From: Chaetomium olivaceum
Taxonomy: Eukaryota > Ascomycota > Sordariomycetes > Sordariales > Chaetomiaceae
Direction of reading: 5' to 3'
NCBI GenBank assembly: GCA_039881045.1
Contig: JAYWVB010000005.1
Coordinates: 1,162,732-1,226,731, forward strand
DNA: 64,000 bases
Part shown: positions 1 through 12,065 of the stretch, piece by piece
Position numbering within the stretch: the first letter of the stretch is position 1
Layout: every line of letters begins with the position of its first letter
The notes under the pieces: model-generated
Told to the model about the DNA's origin: nothing
What the model saw: only the letters and a program-made list of their open reading frames with translations
The model's database searches: none
Position numbers and translations under genes: made by a program

Positions 1-1109
1 AGGCGAGGAGTAGCCGTGTTTAGTGTGAAAAGTAGTAACCGAATTTCTCATTCCTTGCAGATCGATGTTGTTAACCGGGTGAAAGGGCTGAGAGGGAATG
101 CCATATCTCCTTAGTACAACTTCCAAAGCATAGTTGGGCCATAATATACCAAACCCATTTTAAACCTTCTCGGGAATCTTCCAGCTACGATGCAACGAAG
201 ATTAAGATATCTTATCCAAACATCCCCCAAAAAATAAGTAACCCTAACGCTACGAGTTTATATAACAAATCGCCCTATAGAGCTAGAAGAATACTCTACG
301 TTTGGCACTTTCGATTACAAGTATCTATATTTGAGAAGCCTGAGTACCTTTTCTTTACGTTTAGAGTGGTGGTTAGTAATATCTGCCTGGGCAGAATGGG
401 ATGTTTTACATCAACTAACATTAGAAACAAACCGTTAACTAATACATTTGTCTATAATCCTTCACCACCAGTCACATATTACCTCTCCACACTATCCCAC
501 AGCCATTTACACTCTCACCACGCGAGAATGGTAGAACAGCCGCCTTTAATACTCTCGTAGTGGTCCGCGGTGTACGGAGCAATGAGTTTCGCCGCATCGA
601 ATCCCCAGAGCACAGCGCGGTATTTATGCACCTTCAATACCCATAGCTAAGTCTAGTCGGGTCTCAACGAGATATAAGCATTAATATGGCCACAACTTAG
701 GCACGCGGGACATCACCACACAGCATGATCTAATGGCAACGTCGTAGAAGGTGCACAGTTCAAGTAATTAGAAGGGAAACGCCATTAAATTGTGTTGAAA
801 TTTAATCCATCTCTTAATGACAAGAGCGAATCCGGGAGCTTTGGTGTTTCCGCTAAGGTCGAAACCTAAGTGCCGGAGGCTGGATGCCACCAGCACTAGA
901 GAGCAGGTCGGATTCCTCGAGTTTGAAAGGTGCGATAAACAATACGGTAGGTTGCTAGAATGGTCGAGTAGTTCGAAAAGCTAGCGGGTTCTGCCACGAG
1001 CGAGGTGAAAATCCGGGACAAACCTCAAGTGTATAAGGACGCTTGCAAACTACGGATCAATCTATACAATGCTGAAAAGCTTCGCAAAGCCGGGTGTGGT
1101 CCATGCCCC
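1..1109. other. Gene-poor A+T-rich stretch
   Basis: I see no convincing gene. The DNA is A+T-rich with many short stop-interrupted frames, as in decayed intergenic DNA. A telomere-like AAGTAACCCTAA lies at 236-247, a rotated form of the 13-bp tag found further right. Confidence 0.5.
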
Positions 1110-2087
1110 TCAGATAATCCCAAACCAGGTCAGCGCTTCCGTCTCGTTAGTTGGCACGACGTGACCGAAACCATGACCCCAGATGCCCTGCAGGCGTTCA
1201 CCATAAATGTACTTGGTTAGCCTGCTTCCTGGGTTGTTCTCCAGCGCCTGAGCCGGGTTGCCAGAGTAGCCAAATACGCCAGACCACTCCTTGATAGACT
1301 CGTTGAAACTGTTAATGTGGAGGGTCGCGTCGACGTCGCCGTGGAAGACCTGCATCTTGGGATACTGGCCGTTGTAACCGGGATACATGTCGTGGACAGT
1401 TGACGCCCATTCCTCTGCCGTGTGGTGGACCTGTCCGCCGGCGCACTGGCTGTTCCAGCCTCTGACCGTACCAGTATAAAAGCACCCGGCCGGCTCTCCA
1501 CTGAACTCAGAGGCGGCCGCAAACAGGTCGGGGTATGCGGCAGCCATGACTTGCTGTTTCGATGTCTCGTGTTAGCAACACGGCCTCGGAGTGAGCAGTG
1601 AACTCGAAGTCGGAGAAATACTAACCGTCATCATAGCACCCGATGACTCGCCCGTCACAAAGACCCGGCTAGTGTCACCGTTATACTTCTCCAAGGCGTA
1701 CCTAACCATGTTGGCTAGTCCCGTGCTGTCGCCGCCGCCATCATGGGTCAGCGTCTCCTTGGACGAGACATCCCAACATGCCCCATCGGTGGGCGTTTGG
1801 CCGTAGATCAACACGTAGCCGTACTGATCAGCCAACTGGCCATATTTTGTAGTCCCGAAGAAGGCGTTCGCCGTCCAGGCACAGGCGTGCAGCACCAGCA
1901 CGACGGGCGGTTTTGCCTGCAGGTTGGCGGGGACATAGATGAACATCTTGATGCCCGATGGGTTATCGCCAAAGTTTTGCACTTGGGTGAGGGACGCGCG
2001 CTTGACGAGCTGGTCTTGCTCGCCGATGACGGCAGCTTGAGCGCCTGCGAGAGCCGTCAGGCCTGCTGCAAACCCGGAAAGACGCAT
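1110..2087 (-). CDS. Secreted CE1 acetylxylan/feruloyl esterase
   Basis: A carbohydrate esterase of the PHB-depolymerase-like CE1 group, which removes acetyl or feruloyl groups from xylan outside the cell. The N-terminus (MRLSGFAAGLTALAGAQAA) is a signal peptide, followed by a likely propeptide ending in KR near residue 30. The nucleophile elbow GESSGA is near residue 147. One 72-bp intron (1625-1554, GTTAGT...CAG) joins the exons in phase 0 after GAMMT, giving 301 residues, the usual length for a catalytic domain without a CBM1. The last residues (WFGII) match the usual family end. The ATG was chosen because it gives the signal peptide. Which ester is preferred cannot be told from sequence. 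It stands alone, with no CAZyme neighbour within 35 kb. Confidence 0.92.
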
Positions 2088-3089
2088 TTCGTTTCCTAGC
2101 TTCGGTAGGATTCTGAATAAGAGTATGGAGTTGTGAGGAGGACAAAGTAGGCATGAAACAGGAGAGCCTCGGAGCTGTGTTTATCTATAAAAGCATTATG
2201 GCGGATGGTATTGCTCCGGGCGAAAACTGGGCCATGACCATTCAAAACTGAAGAACGAAAGGGGACGCGTAAAGGACTGGAATCTTGGTTCGCATCGCTC
2301 ACAGTCCCAGGTATCGTCTTGCAAACATGGGGTCCCTAGCATCAATGTGGCTACCCAGCACTATGCGCTCCAATAGTGTGGTTCTATGGTTAATGTAACG
2401 CTATGTGCGTATAACCGCCCCCAATCCCGCTAGGTTTTGGGTTACGAGCCTTCTTTGTCGATCACTCTACGTCGGGTTACACTCGCCGTCACAATTCCGT
2501 TCGGGGCGAATCGAGTATTTGATCAGGTAAGCTTTGATATCTGATTCCGTTCATTGGATCTCAACACCTTGAATCTTGTATAGCCCGAAAACTCAGGGCT
2601 GCGTCTTTTTATGCGTTGATCCGTTTTATCAAGCGTGTTGTAGTGGCTTGTAAAGGTTGTCTCGCGATCCAAAGAAGAGCTCGCAGGGTCAGGTAGCACT
2701 GGTAGCCGTGTTTTAAAAAGGTAGCATGGCAACGGCGAGGCTCTAACAACACGACCTCCAATACCTGGTAATATTAAAATACTAGTCCTGAACCTCCGCG
2801 ATAAAGCTAGAGAGTCCCGGAAGCAGCAGAATCAAAATTGCTGGTATAGAGGTATTCAAGGTATACAGTTTATTATTCATCGGCAATCTCGCTATGAATT
2901 GACTCAGGGGCTATCGCGCGTCGTTTGCTATAAGAAGCCTCGCTCACCAGCATTTGCTAGAGGTGATAAATGAGTAATCATCAGAGGGCATTGATGTTTT
3001 GTTTATCCCATGCTGATCAAATGGTGAAAACTTAATCCATATTGGGTTGAGAAAGAATCGAGGCCGTTACACAGTGCGTGAAACGATAA
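2088..3089. other. Intergenic stretch, no gene seen
   Basis: About 1 kb upstream of the esterase. It contains only short unsupported frames. The first part presumably holds the esterase promoter; no repeat or RNA gene is evident. Confidence 0.5.
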
Positions 3090-5297
3090 CGATTCCGGAA
3101 ATTCAAACCCCACCTCCACCGCATCAACAACCGAAACCACAACCACAAGCCACTATTTTCGCAAACCACAATCAGACTGGTTTCAGTCGGATCAGATCGT
3201 TTCCGGCACCGCCGAGAACACCGCAATGAAATTACCGACTTCGACGAGGAGCGCAATACAGCTGAGAGGCTGACCGAGGCACTGGCGACCCAAAAGTCCG
3301 CGGCGCAAACGGCGAAAGGCCCAGTGGCTGAGAGAGCGGTCGAATTGCCAGCGGCCGAAGCACCAGCGGTTGAAAGACCAGCGACAGGGACGCCAGCAGC
3401 CGAAGGGTCAGTTGTGGTGGTCGAACTTTACACAATACGTGCTACCGCCCGCGAGGAGTTTCGAACGGTCCCGCCTAAGGTCGAAGAGGACGATCAGCCG
3501 GAAGTGCAAGACGACAGTGACGACCCTTTCGTCGAAACTGGTGCGGACGACAGCGAGAGCGATTATCCACCACCCCCACGCGCGCAGACCCAGCGCAAAC
3601 CGGCGCGACGGGGCCGGGGACCGCGTAGTAACGCCAGCAACGACGAGCTAACAGTTCACAACGGGTCCTTACAGTTCAAGGACGCTCCAATCGAGTTAAC
3701 CGCGAGACTAAGGCGCCTCGTGCGGGAAACACCGCGGATTGCCAAGCAAACACAGCGATGGCTGACCAACAAGCGGCCAATGGTCCCCGGACTCACCGAT
3801 ATCCAAGCTCTCCTCCCAAGAATACCCCTCGGACCTCACTAGACGGTTAAGGACCGTGATACTGTGGATCGGGACTGGCTGAGGTACTACCAAAGGGGCC
3901 AACTACTCAACGTTACAGGAAACAAAGAGCTCCTCACGCTTTACAAGTATTCCCTGCGACTAATGCGATACCTCCCCGAAGACATCATCAGTTACCGATT
4001 CGACCTCGCATATGACGTCGACCAGAACCGCGCCCTTGCTAGAGGTCAGAGGCCGGTCTAGAGCGCGCCGTTCTACAGATCCTTGACAGCGCTCATGGTA
4101 CATCCCATATGGAATGGCAGCACGGCCCTGGCTGCCGCAATCCAGTACACCGTCATTGTTGATACCAATGATAACAGCCCATAGGATATAGAGGTGCGGG
4201 GACGCCACGGCTTCCTAACCGAGCTGCTCAAACGCAAAAGACTACAACCCAACCGGAACGCCGTCGAACTTCGCCGGCAGCTACACAAGGAGTTGCCCGC
4301 CTCCGAGCTCGACAAATTTAACCGCAATACCGGCGTCGACCCCTCGCCCTGGGATGCCCTGTTCCAGGCTATCGCGAAGATGGCAAAGTCCGAGCGTTCA
4401 GGCGAACCCCGGGCCCCCGCGCCCCAGGCAGTCCGCAGTGCATCTGAACCATTCCTGGTCCACCGCCGCCATCTCGAGCTTATCGAAAAGGGACTCGACT
4501 CCATGGCCCATATCGGATTTCTTTATTTCTTGCCGCTCGATGTCTATGGTCGCGGAATCCACGGCCGCCGGTCTGCTAAAGACTACTCGCTGGCCAAAGA
4601 TCTACCCGCCCTCCGCGAATACAGTATCATCTGCGAGCGCGAAAGACTTGCCTAGAAGGCAAAACTAGCCAAGGCCTCACGCGGGACTCTCGGCAACCCT
4701 CCGGCTGATGGTACACAGGCTGACGGCGAAGTTGTCATTCAGACCTCTAAAGAACCCGAGGTTCCCAATACGCAACACCGCGATGAACTTCAGGTTCCCC
4801 ACATAAAGGAGGACGAGGGAACTGGCACTGCTGTTGAAGAGGAAGGGATTCCCGAAACCCAATATACCCTCCGAGGTCAGAAGAGACAGGGACCCTCGGA
4901 AACCAACCCCACTTCGTCGGATAACCCACGGAAACGCGCCCGCTCCGAGAACCCTTTGTCGCCTCAGGAGCGGCCACAGAACCAACTGGCATTGAGGGCT
5001 CTATCCGAAAGTCCCGGTGGCTGTGTTGACATTTTCGACATTGATACTGCGCCAACGATTAGCCGTCGTGTCAATGAGAGCCCAATCGACTCAGCTCAGA
5101 CCGAGGGAGAAGACATGGAGCTCGGCAAAGGCGATGCCGCTCCCCAGCAGAGCCAGCCCGACGACGAGGACGAGATAACCAGCCCTGAAGCCGACTACAA
5201 TCCGCGTTGGTACTTGTCTCACAGCACCCGTGATGCTGACGACGATTTCTTCGGATATCAGGAGAGGCCGGCAGTTAGGTTACCTCCACTACGATAG
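3090..5297 (+). pseudogene. Unrecognised protein gene interrupted by four amber codons
   Basis: One reading frame stays open for about 735 codons except for four internal stops at 3840, 4059, 4182 and 4653, all TAG; it ends with a fifth TAG at 5295. Each TAG differs from CAG by a single C-to-T change in a CpA context, the kind made by repeat-induced point mutation (RIP). The translated stretches are protein-like: an acidic, proline-rich region (about 3480-3600), a basic patch, two hydrophobic-patterned globular stretches (about 3660-4060 and 4190-4650) and an acidic tail. No start codon is assigned; an in-frame TAA lies at 3087. I do not recognise the family. A gene from a repeat or transposon mildly hit by RIP fits best; stop-codon readthrough is less likely. 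Confidence 0.55.
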
Positions 5298-8218
5298 ATG
5301 AGAGTATACTGCTTTTCCCGTAACTAACTATTTGTCAATCTTCTATGCCGGTACCACTGTGATCTTAACCCGTGACCCCCATGCCGTAACACAGGTTTGT
5401 CCAAAAATGCCCCCCATTACATCAACGCCCATGTTTCCTTCTTCCGCTTCTCTTTCTTTCACTTTATTTTCTTGTATTTCTTCTTTCTTGTTTTCTTATT
5501 TAGTTTACATTCATTGAGCTTACCTTCTTTCCTGTCTTTCCCCTTTTCTTTTGGTTTTTACTGCCTTCTCTTATCTTTCTTCACATTCCATTTTTCTCCG
5601 ACAAAAGTATCCCACTAGGTAAGGTAGTTTCCTCAAAGCTTCATCACTGGTCGCTCTGGATAAATTGAGCTCGTATCTTTGTTGCTGAGTCCGGGCGCGG
5701 TCCTCAGGCTCTATCTCCGGCTCCAGCTCAGGCCTTCCACACCAAAACCCTACCAAACAGAGCTCCTATTAGGCATTATTCTGTTTGGACATACACCGCA
5801 TAAGCAAAAGAAGTCGGACTGAAGGTTGATCCCTTCCAGCGTTCTCGGACCTATTGCTCCGTCTGGGAGTGGTCTTCCTTTTCCTTCTCCAGGTCCCATC
5901 TAATATACGGAACAGATACTGTATTTGATCTCTTGTATTTAACCCGGGCATCCAAGTCGAAGCTTCACGTCCCGGTTGTAGTCACCGGTGTGTTTGAGTT
6001 CAATCTCCATGTTAGTGCCTTCCTCGAAGAGCGGCGGGGACCGTGCCTTGGAAATCAGGAAAGCGAAATCCGATCACTGCTTTTTGGAACAGCGAACACG
6101 GCCACGCCTCGTTCATTCAACTCGAGATCTCGACATCCGAGTCTTCTCGGTCATCGCATAGATGTAGTACACCCATTCAGCCACGAAAAGAGTCGACAGC
6201 CAATTTCCCCTTCAAGTTTATGCACATCCGGAGCACCTGTTGGAAACGACATTCAGACGGAAAGATGGGGAGAAAGAATTGATTGATTTTTCTCTCAGTG
6301 GCGGGCATCGCCCTGGCCTCCTTTTAATAGCTTCTTGTTCAGCCTCTGGAACACCTCTGACACTAAAGCATCGGCAACCAGGCTTCCGTGTTTCAAGCGC
6401 CACAACTTCCAACACTGGTTTCCGCAAGACAGTTCCATATGGCGAATCCAACAGCACCATCTCGGCCGCTCAGTAAAGGTGGCAGCCGCTTGTCTTTGAT
6501 GCATCGTACACATCCGCAGCCTCGTCGCCGAATTCGATTACGAAGACTCGACAGCGATTCTCCGCCTCAGTTGTGCCATCTACCCATGGTCGCCCATTCA
6601 GTTGATTGTTGGCTCCCTCGGTAGCATAATGGCGGGCTGGCGTGTCTCGAAGGCGATGTGAAGTGGCCCCGTAACTCGCAGACACTCGCTAAGGACTACT
6701 GGGATAGGGAACTAACTTGTTGCGGTCGTAGATACGAGTTCCTCGACAACCCTCTCGCCTATTCACTCATTCCCAGTGTTCTTAATTGAACCTGGCCACG
6801 GGACCCAACCGCCGATACCGGAGAGCAGCAGATTCTAGCAGCGACAGTCACAAACACACTGCAACTGTTGAAGGAGGTGGAGCTTCGGTTAGGATAAGTC
6901 AAGGACGACAGTGTTGAAGGATTGATGATCCGACCAACGATTGTTTCGCTCGGAGATATCACGATGAAGTTTGTTGCGCTAGAGGGGCTGCTTACCCTGT
7001 CAAGACCCTACTTAATGCCCGTCATCGAATGACTCGGTGGGAGCAATAGCACCGGCCTCCGCGATCTTTAGTTGGACAGTCTCGGCAGTGTTCTCAAGGC
7101 CAGGCTCTTGTAAAGGCTCTTACCGAGGCTCTTGCCCGACAGTATCCTCCCCCCTCTTGCGTGACCGTCTGTTCGTCGCGCTTAAGCAGGCAATCCTCCA
7201 TCCGAAGTCCTGACCAAGCACTCTTCAGTAGACTTCGGCTGGTTCCCGCATTTTGCAAAAAGGCAGCAGCTTCAGCGCCGCCGGCTGCAAAGGCAAACCC
7301 CCTTTGCAGAAGTGTTACCGAGCTCGCGTTAGCAGCGTTAGCCCCAATCGGGCGGTTGGAGAAACCATCGAATTCTAGGTAAAGCAAGCCGTTAGGAATG
7401 ACTAAAGCAAACCGCAAATGAGGGTCAGTGTTACTTCTGTCGTTGCGATTGTCTGTAAATCGCGGTCGAGATTTTCGATGTTGAGGAGTTGAAGAAGCGG
7501 CGGCAGAAATGGTCGAAGAAACAACGTGGGTATTAACCTAACGCAGCCGTAAAATTTACAAAGTACCGCAAGCACTTTGACGAACTTCAGGGCAGGGCCT
7601 GAAGCCCTAAGTCTTTGCACAGGGCGACGGGCCTCATTGCCTGGTCGTTCAAGACAGATTATACAATTTATATAAATGGCCTTTGCATAACTTCAGGTTG
7701 CAATGGAGGCAGCGAGGAGCCTGACCATCCCCAGACAATATACTACACCGGCAACGCTGCGATGTTGCATTACACTGGGTGCTAGCTATTGTACATACGT
7801 TCGTCACCTCGCTTTAAGCAGTACTGTGTCGCAATGTCACCAAGGCATTTCACGATTCATGATTTGAAATGCTTAGGGTGACAGGCAATGTGTTTCAATT
7901 GTCTATCGAGAGAGCCATGGCTCTAACTGGTCTGGGCTATCTCAGCAAGGAGATCAAGCTTTTGAGCTGCTAACTCAATTTCCCAGAGCCCGTTATAGAT
8001 GTCTTCCTGGTTGTCGAGGTCTCGTTCCCTAATCTTTAGGGTATAGAACTAGCGAATTTGGCCGTCTATAGCCTTCTCGATAGCTGGCTGCCTTAACCGG
8101 GCTCTTTGCTATGCTTGACGGCCTGCTGGATCTCGACCTGCTCGTCATCGTCCAGGACCATCACGGTGCGAACGATGCCCGTATTGATCACACTGGGGCC
8201 TGCAACATCAGCCATGTC
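5298..8218. other. Long gene-poor stretch
   Basis: Nearly 3 kb with no frame that looks like a conserved protein. It holds a polypyrimidine tract (about 5436-5600). Short frames at 6000-7620 on both strands are mutually overlapping and have no recognisable domain. It may be decayed repeat DNA. Confidence 0.45.
5436..5600. repeat. Polypyrimidine (C/T-rich) tract
   Basis: The + strand is strongly enriched in TTTC, CTTT and TTCT runs for about 165 bp. It resembles in composition, but is not clearly homologous to, the polypurine tract at 47.69-47.97 kb read on the opposite strand. Confidence 0.6.
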
Positions 8219-9578
8219 CTAGTCGTCCTCCTCCGCCTTGAAGATGAAGACCTTGGCCATTGGTTTGTAGTTGTTGTTCTCGTCAGGTGGGTTGTACTCA
8301 GGCTTGGTCGGAGCCTGTAAGAACATACCGTCAATGTCTTTCTTGGACGGTGGGGGTGCCATGTCGCCAACTGGGGCGGGCTTGCCCTTTGGGACGAAGC
8401 GATCATCGTCAAGCTCGCCGCGGTCACGCATGGCTAGGATATCGCTGATGCTTTTGCCATCGTAGAAGGGGTCGATCGGGAGGTCGCCAAGCCTGTGCCG
8501 CTTGTGGTCGAATTCCGATGGGTGAACCTTGCCTTTTAGGAAAGGGTCGCCAGGCTTGACGGCGGCAACCTCCTTGGCAAACTTGTTCGACCACGGCCAA
8601 CCTAGGCGTTGTGTGGGAGAACTCTCCAGATAGTTGAGGTCGCAGCCGAGGGCTAGCAGATCAAAGAAAGAGAAGTTGCTGCTTCGGATTTGGGGTCTGT
8701 TGATGCGTGCTGTGATCAGCATTTTAGAAGCCTCGACAACGAAGTCCCGGGAATTGAAGTCCGCGCTTTGGACTATGGGACAGCGATCAAAGTCATGCTC
8801 CTTCGTGTTGCAGACCGGGCAGAACCTGACGCTGCCATAGGTGGGGTTTGGCATTACGCAGGCTTGGGCCATATGACCATGCCTTTTGCAAACCACGCAG
8901 AATTTTATTTCGCGGGATTCGGCTGCGGCCGAGGCTTTTTCGGCCGAGGCGGCAACCTCATCAGCCTTCTTTCTAGCGGACTTTGCGCTCATGGCGGCGA
9001 GCTGGTCCAGATGCTGGCCACCAACCTCAACAGACTCAGGTTCGACCCGGATGTGGAGGAACCGTGCGTTGTTCAAGCTCGCAAGGTTCAGCAACGTGGA
9101 CGACAATGCATCCATCGAAGGCTTGTCGGCAAGCACCTTCATTTAGCTGCCCGCCAGCCACAGCGCGGCGAGTGTCTGGGGTACAAAAGTTGACCCGGTG
9201 GTCGGGTGTCTCCAGAAGGGACGTCTCGTTGCGCCTAAGCTGGTATACCACGGCTCGATGGTCCAGTCTCTTCAGCATGGTAGGGCCAATGGCACGGGTA
9301 GCGTCGTTAGACGTCCAGTTGACGACGGCGGGGTCGTCGTGGGTTGTGCACAGCTCTTGGCAGTTCTGTACGGTATTGACGAAGTCGAAAGCATCATGCT
9401 CCAACCTGGGTTTCTTGCCGCGGGAATCGCCGGTGGCGTACCTCGCGGTGGGGGCCCTCGTAGGAGCAAGAATGTGAGCAGCGTTGCTGCTCGCGCGGGG
9501 GACGTTTAGAGGCATCGTTGGGCGGGACGTGTCGCCGGGTGTGGGTGTGCCCTTATCGGGCGGAGCGTTGGTATCCAT
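8219..9578 (-). CDS. Protein with two CCHC zinc knuckles (one frameshift)
   Basis: Two adjacent classical zinc knuckles of form C-x2-C-x4-H-x4-C (starting CVVCKRHGHMAQAC and CPVCNTKEHDFDRC) lie near residues 227 and 252 of a protein of about 452 residues. Such knuckles bind single-stranded nucleic acid and occur in retroelement Gag proteins and in cellular RNA-binding proteins. An N-terminal half starting at the ATG at 9578 and a C-terminal half starting at 9142 are in different frames; one extra A in the AAA run near 9144 explains the break. The C-terminus is Lys/Asp-rich with repeated DPF and GDLPIDP-like patches. No reverse transcriptase or protease neighbours it, so a Gag origin is only a possibility. 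It could equally be a multicopy fungal host gene. Confidence 0.6.
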
Positions 9579-10672
9579 CGGATGCTTCAAGAAATCGAAC
9601 CGGTTAGCGATTTGACGTCCAAATAACACTGGAAATGGGGAGTATACTTCTGTTGTTGCGATGTTTGGTTCATCGTGATGTAGAGTTTGATGTTTGGAGG
9701 AGAATTGGAAAAGCTGGGGGCGACAACTTTTGTAATTCAACAAGTCGGTGGCACACACTCAAGCTGTGTGCCAAACGCACTGTCAAAACACTGTGTCCAG
9801 AATCACTACTGTAAGGCAAATGCCCTGGGCCATTGAAAGATGGGCTTTGCTGCCTTGTTATTTAGGTCCCAAGGTCTCACACCGATAGTTTAGGGACGCG
9901 CGATGCGAGACTAATAACCCCAAAGCCTCCCCAAGCGTTTGTGAATCAGGTTGAGGGATGTGAAAGATCTGACAGCAGAGACAATCCTTATATTTGGGCA
10001 CGTTGTGGGAAGGCTGGGGACTTCGAGACTATCTATCCATGGGATTACCTGCCGGAGGTGACCCAAAGATGCTGGTTTTGGCGTCAAAAATGGGGCCAAG
10101 GACAAGTGCAGTGTCGGTAAAAAGGCTGTTGGGAACTGCGGGCTCGTCTCTCGTAAGACATCCTAATCGCTGTCGGCTTCAGTAAGCGGCTCCCCAACAA
10201 GGCCGAACAAATCGTCGTTCGGCGCATTTCCAGGATTTGGTTGATGGCCTTGTCACGGAAGAGGGGATGCTCTCACAGAAGTAAAGGGTCTTCATCCGCC
10301 CATCTCAGCCCAAGAGGGAGCTAGGGATCGTCTGGCGCATTTCCAGGATGTGATGCCATACAAACGGCGGCCCGGCTTCCGTGCCCTCGGCTTGGTGCCA
10401 ACCCCGGCGGGTGCCATTCCGTCGTCGTTACTAAGGTCCCGATATTGTGACACTCTTGTCGAGCGTCTTATACGACCCTATCCATCCGAACAGTTGTACC
10501 CATGCGGCCGATGAGTTATGGTCCTTTTGCATCGGTCACCCGGGTTTTTTCTTGGCCGATAGCCCAAACTTGACACAGTCAACACTTCACTTCCATTGGC
10601 GCTTGACATCTAACAAGCCTGACCCCTTGCTCCACAAAGAAAGTCTCAACCAACACTAAACGATTCTCCCTA
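9579..10672. other. Intergenic, no gene seen
   Basis: No supported gene. A 16-bp string GGCGCATTTCCAGGAT occurs twice (near 10220 and 10335). The left end presumably contains the promoter of the zinc-knuckle gene. Confidence 0.45.
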
Positions 10673-11521
10673 CTAATTCCGATTCCGATTCCGCCGTTGC
10701 GCCGCTGCCTGCTCCTCTAGAATCTGCTCCCTCCACAAGGCCGTCCCGGTAACGGCCGCCACCCGAGTAAAGTCCTCCCCAAATTGCCCCTTGGCAGCGC
10801 CGCCCCAAAACTGAAAGAACATCTTGGTCCCACCGATAAATCCACTACCACCCCTGGCATAACTGGCAACAATCTCCCTGCCTTTCTCGTCCCAGCCGAG
10901 CACAGCGTTCGGATCACCTGGACACTGTGGAGCGCCTTCGGTGACCCTGATCAGATAACTGCCCGTAATCATGACCCCGATTCTCTTCTTCTTTGTATCC
11001 TTGGGCATGCCCGTCTTCACGATGGGCTTTTCGCGCTTATGGATCGTCCTCACCTCGGGACAGTTCAGCTTATCAGCCTCGTACCAGCGGAAGGTTTCTC
11101 TGCGCCCGTTACACAAGACGGTGAAGGCATATTTGTCCTTTGCCAGCCCCTTGCGACCCTCGTACTTCATCTCGACAGTGTTGTTCTGGTTGCTGTTGTG
11201 CAGCTCAATGTTGTAACTTTCAAAGTTAGGGGCGTGGAGCTTGCTGTTTTTGCCGCCGACGGGCGCGGTACCGAAGACGCCTTTCTTGATGGAGATGAGA
11301 GAAGGAGACTTGTCCTTCTTGTGGCCCGACGTATGCAAGATGAGGCTTTCGTGCTTGGAGAAGTGTGCCTTGTGTTTCGCGATGTAGTGGATCGGGGCTT
11401 TGGCGTCTTCGCCGCAGAGCTTGAAGCCGCGCCCGGCGCTGCGGACAACGAAACGCATTGGTAGACCATGGGGGCCACGCTCGGCAAGAGCCGGTGCCGG
11501 GGACGACTGGGAGTTGCCCAT
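10673..11521 (-). CDS. Unrecognised 282-residue protein, possible N-myristoylation site
   Basis: I chose the ATG at 11521 rather than the longer frame to 11773 because it gives MGNSQSS at the N-terminus, the classic pattern for N-terminal myristoylation (Gly2, Ser6), while the upstream part is low-quality and overlaps a tandem repeat. The protein is basic, of mixed alpha/beta appearance, with a Lys-rich middle and a C-terminal QRRNRNRN tail. It has no predicted membrane segment or catalytic motif that I recognise. The alternating short strands are loosely reminiscent of tubby/LURP-like lipid-binding folds, but this is only a guess. No intron is needed. Confidence 0.7.
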   Translation of the reverse strand: MGNSQSSPAPALAERGPHGLPMRFVVRSAGRGFKLCGEDAKAPIHYIAKHKAHFSKHESLILHTSGHKKDKSPSLISIKKGVFGTAPVGGKNSKLHAPNFESYNIELHNSNQNNTVEMKYEGRKGLAKDKYAFTVLCNGRRETFRWYEADKLNCPEVRTIHKREKPIVKTGMPKDTKKKRIGVMITGSYLIRVTEGAPQCPGDPNAVLGWDEKGREIVASYARGGSGFIGGTKMFFQFWGGAAKGQFGEDFTRVAAVTGTALWREQILEEQAAAQRRNRNRN

Positions 11522-11526
11522 TGTGT

Positions 11527-11632
11527 AGACGTCTAGTGCGATCGATAGGGATGAAGGAACAGTGGTGCAAGAATGCTTGAGACGTCTAGTGCAGATTGAT
11601 AGGGATGAAGGAGCGGTCGATAATGCTTGATC
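11527..11632. repeat. 53-bp tandem duplication upstream of the myristoylation-motif gene
   Basis: Two imperfect 53-bp units, starting at 11527 and 11580 with AGACGTCTAGTGC, lie directly upstream of the start codon at 11521, within the probable 5' leader or core promoter. Confidence 0.75.
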
Positions 11633-11853
11633 CTTATAATGTTTGGCATCAATGTGGTGTGTGATGTCCAGCCCCCAACAGGCGCGGTCTCTCACGCAGC
11701 CATTGTTGGCGGCGCAGCCAAGTCCGTGTTTTAAACTTGTGTTCCCACCGCATGTAAGAACCAAAATAGGCAAGATAGGATCAAATGAGACGGCCGAGAC
11801 CTGTAAGAGGCCGACCCCAAGGCAGGGCCGAGGCCAATAAGCACCCTAAGGGA

Positions 11854-12003
11854 GACAGATTCGAGTAACCTTCAAAAGACCGACACAAACACCATCACCT
11901 ACTGACAGATGTATAACCTCCAAAAGCCGCCGCAGACAACACCACCTTAACTGACAGATTTATAACCTCCAAAGCCGCCGCAGACAACACCGTCACATTA
12001 AGT
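11854..12003. repeat. Three 49-50-bp tandem units
   Basis: Units begin GACAGAT at 11854, 11904 and 11953. The second and third are nearly identical (sharing AGCCGCCGCAGACAACACC); the first is more diverged. They lie just beyond the 3' end of the GPI-protein gene. Confidence 0.75.
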
Positions 12004-12065
12004 AACTGAACAGTTCAATTCCTATTTGACGAGTACAATTACAAAGACTGACCGGTGTAACCGCA

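Noticed and set aside
1743..2099. Frame of 118 codons on the + strand
   Set aside because: It is the shadow of the CE1 esterase, which has a signal peptide, catalytic motif and spliceable intron on the other strand.
3090..5297. Alternative genetic code or programmed TAG readthrough
   Set aside because: Other genes in the window use TAG normally as a stop (for example ABC and GH5), and C-to-T decay explains the pattern.
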